Shown: positions 63,128 through 64,000 of the stretch, piece by piece
Numbering within the stretch: the first letter of the stretch is position 1
How the letters are laid out: every line of letters begins with the position of its first letter
The notes under the pieces: model-generated
Databases searched by the model: none
Told to the model about the DNA's origin: nothing
Seen by the model: only the letters and a program-made list of their open reading frames with translations
Made by a program: the position numbers and the translations under genes
Assembly (NCBI GenBank): GCA_040635515.1
Contig: JBEYHY010000012.1
Coordinates: 62,001 to 126,000, forward strand
DNA length: 64,000 bases
Direction of reading: 5' to 3'
From: Prauserella_A sp040635515
GTDB lineage: Bacteria > Actinomycetota > Actinomycetes > Mycobacteriales > Pseudonocardiaceae

Positions 63128-64000
63128 GTGCCCGAATACCTGCCGACCGCGCCCTACCGGGGTACCAGGGACTTCCTCCCGGCGGAGATGTCCGTCCGTA
63201 CCCAGGTCTTCGGCAAGCTCTACGAGGTTATCGAGCGGTACGGGTTTCAGCGTTACGACGGTCCCATCCTCGAATCCGCCGAGATCTACGAGGCCAAATC
63301 GGGCGAAGAAATCGCCAACCAGCAGCTCTACACGCTCACCGACCGCGGTGGGCGCAGGCTGGCACTGCGTCCCGAAATGACCCCCTCGGTGGCCAGGATG
63401 ATCGCCGGCCACGCGGGTGCCCTGCAGTTCCCTGTCCGGTGGTACAGCCACCCGAACTGTCACCGTTACGAACGCCCCCAGCGCGGCAGGGTCCGCGAAC
63501 ATTGGCAGATCAACGTCGACATCTTCGGATCGACCAGCGCCAACTGCGAGATCGAGATCTTCGAACTGATCCACGACATGCTGGTGGGACTCGGTGCCAC
63601 CGAAGACATGTTCGTGATCAGGGCGAACGACAGGAACCTGCTGTCGTCCGCACTGACGGATCTGGTCGGGGTCCGGCAGGAACAACTCACCGAGGTGTTC
63701 GGTCTCGTCGATCGCTGGGAGAAGGTGGAGAGGGACAAGCTGGCCGCCGCGGCAACCGAGATCGGTCTCACCGACAAGCAGTTCGAGAAACTGTCCGATG
63801 TGCTCGGTTCCGGAACCGGCCTGCTCGCGGAATTGCCATCGGAGGTCACCGAGAACTCGAACCTCGTGAAGGTGCTGCGCAGTGGTTCCGCCGATCTGGT
63901 GCGATTCGATCCCATGATCGTGCGGGGCCTCGCGTACTACACGTCCACCGTGTTCGAGGTTTTCGACACCTCGCCGGAAAACCGGAGGGCGTTGTTCGGG
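63128..64000 (+). CDS. hisS: Histidyl-tRNA synthetase, 3'-truncated by window edge
   Basis: 291 codons remain, open to the last base. It starts VPEYLPTAPYRGTRDFLP, then has LRPEMTPSVARM, motif 2 HRYERPQRGRVREHWQ and the histidine loop RGLAYYTSTVFEVF. It attaches histidine to tRNA-His. The PEMTPSVARM and RGTRDFLP wording differ from the more usual actinobacterial HisRS (PKGVPDY ... RPEGTAG, from memory), so it may be a second divergent copy. GTG 63128 has AAGGA about 12 bases upstream. Anticodon-binding domain lies outside the window. Confidence 0.88.
   Translation, partial: MPEYLPTAPYRGTRDFLPAEMSVRTQVFGKLYEVIERYGFQRYDGPILESAEIYEAKSGEEIANQQLYTLTDRGGRRLALRPEMTPSVARMIAGHAGALQFPVRWYSHPNCHRYERPQRGRVREHWQINVDIFGSTSANCEIEIFELIHDMLVGLGATEDMFVIRANDRNLLSSALTDLVGVRQEQLTEVFGLVDRWEKVERDKLAAAATEIGLTDKQFEKLSDVLGSGTGLLAELPSEVTENSNLVKVLRSGSADLVRFDPMIVRGLAYYTSTVFEVFDTSPENRRALFG

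Overview
The window is high-GC actinobacterial DNA, most likely from the Pseudonocardiales (an Amycolatopsis, Prauserella or Saccharomonospora relative). The evidence is the strong G/C bias at third codon positions, frequent GTG starts, many ATGA/GTGA start-stop overlaps, mycobacterium-like multi-subunit acyl-CoA carboxylases with an epsilon subunit, an LprG/P55 lipid-export pair and a WXG100/TNT toxin cassette. Gene order broadly follows the Mycobacterium tuberculosis stretch Rv3275c-Rv3308: purE, purK, GtrA, PH-domain protein, birA, accD5, accE5, maf, accA3, then glpD, lpdA, the Rv3304-like gene, an amidohydrolase, punA and pmmB. Lineage-specific blocks interrupt this backbone. This comparison is from memory and needs a database check. 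I saw no tRNA, rRNA, CRISPR array, insertion sequence or prophage.

Layout. 1-6.2 kb: a truncated acyl-CoA synthetase, a divergent LysR/EamA pair, purK-purE and a GT87 glycosyltransferase. 6.4-13.5 kb: a degenerate GGDEF-like protein facing a very large sigma factor fused to its own anti-sigma and surface domains, then GtrA, a two-component system and HisN. 13.5-16.3 kb: a four-gene toxin cassette (YbaB-like, WXG-like, TNT toxin, putative immunity). 16.5-31.1 kb: HMG-CoA lyase, PH protein, BirA, acyl-CoA carboxylase subunits, Maf, a dicarboxylate symporter and several transporter/regulator pairs (MFS+GntR, PadR+MFS, TetR+membrane protein). BirA would biotinylate AccA3, which works with AccD5/AccE5 to make methylmalonyl-CoA or malonyl-CoA.

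31.2-36.3 kb: a DUF1707 protein and a tightly coupled five-gene operon (GNAT, three uncharacterised membrane proteins, an AMP-forming ligase). 36.2-40.5 kb: glycerol catabolism (glpD against glpF-glpK). 40.6-46.8 kb: VOC protein, LpdA-like reductase, gamma-glutamylcyclotransferase-like protein, a DUF559 gene between two inverted 21-bp repeat arrays, and an M20 amidohydrolase. 46.8-51.9 kb: mutA-mutB-meaB, the methylmalonyl-CoA mutase operon, which connects metabolically to the propionyl-CoA carboxylase genes. 52-64 kb: a Ser/Thr kinase, a MerR regulator with divergent membrane and ABA4-like genes, punA, a PucR regulator, pmmB, a flavoprotein, LprG-P55 and a truncated histidyl-tRNA synthetase.

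Two sequence-level themes cut across the window. A dispersed 45-53 bp hairpin occurs four times, always 3' of a plus-strand gene, with compensatory base changes in its arms. Many genes have a TANNNT -10-like hexamer 6-8 bases before the start codon and no Shine-Dalgarno, suggesting leaderless mRNAs; I used this to choose several starts.
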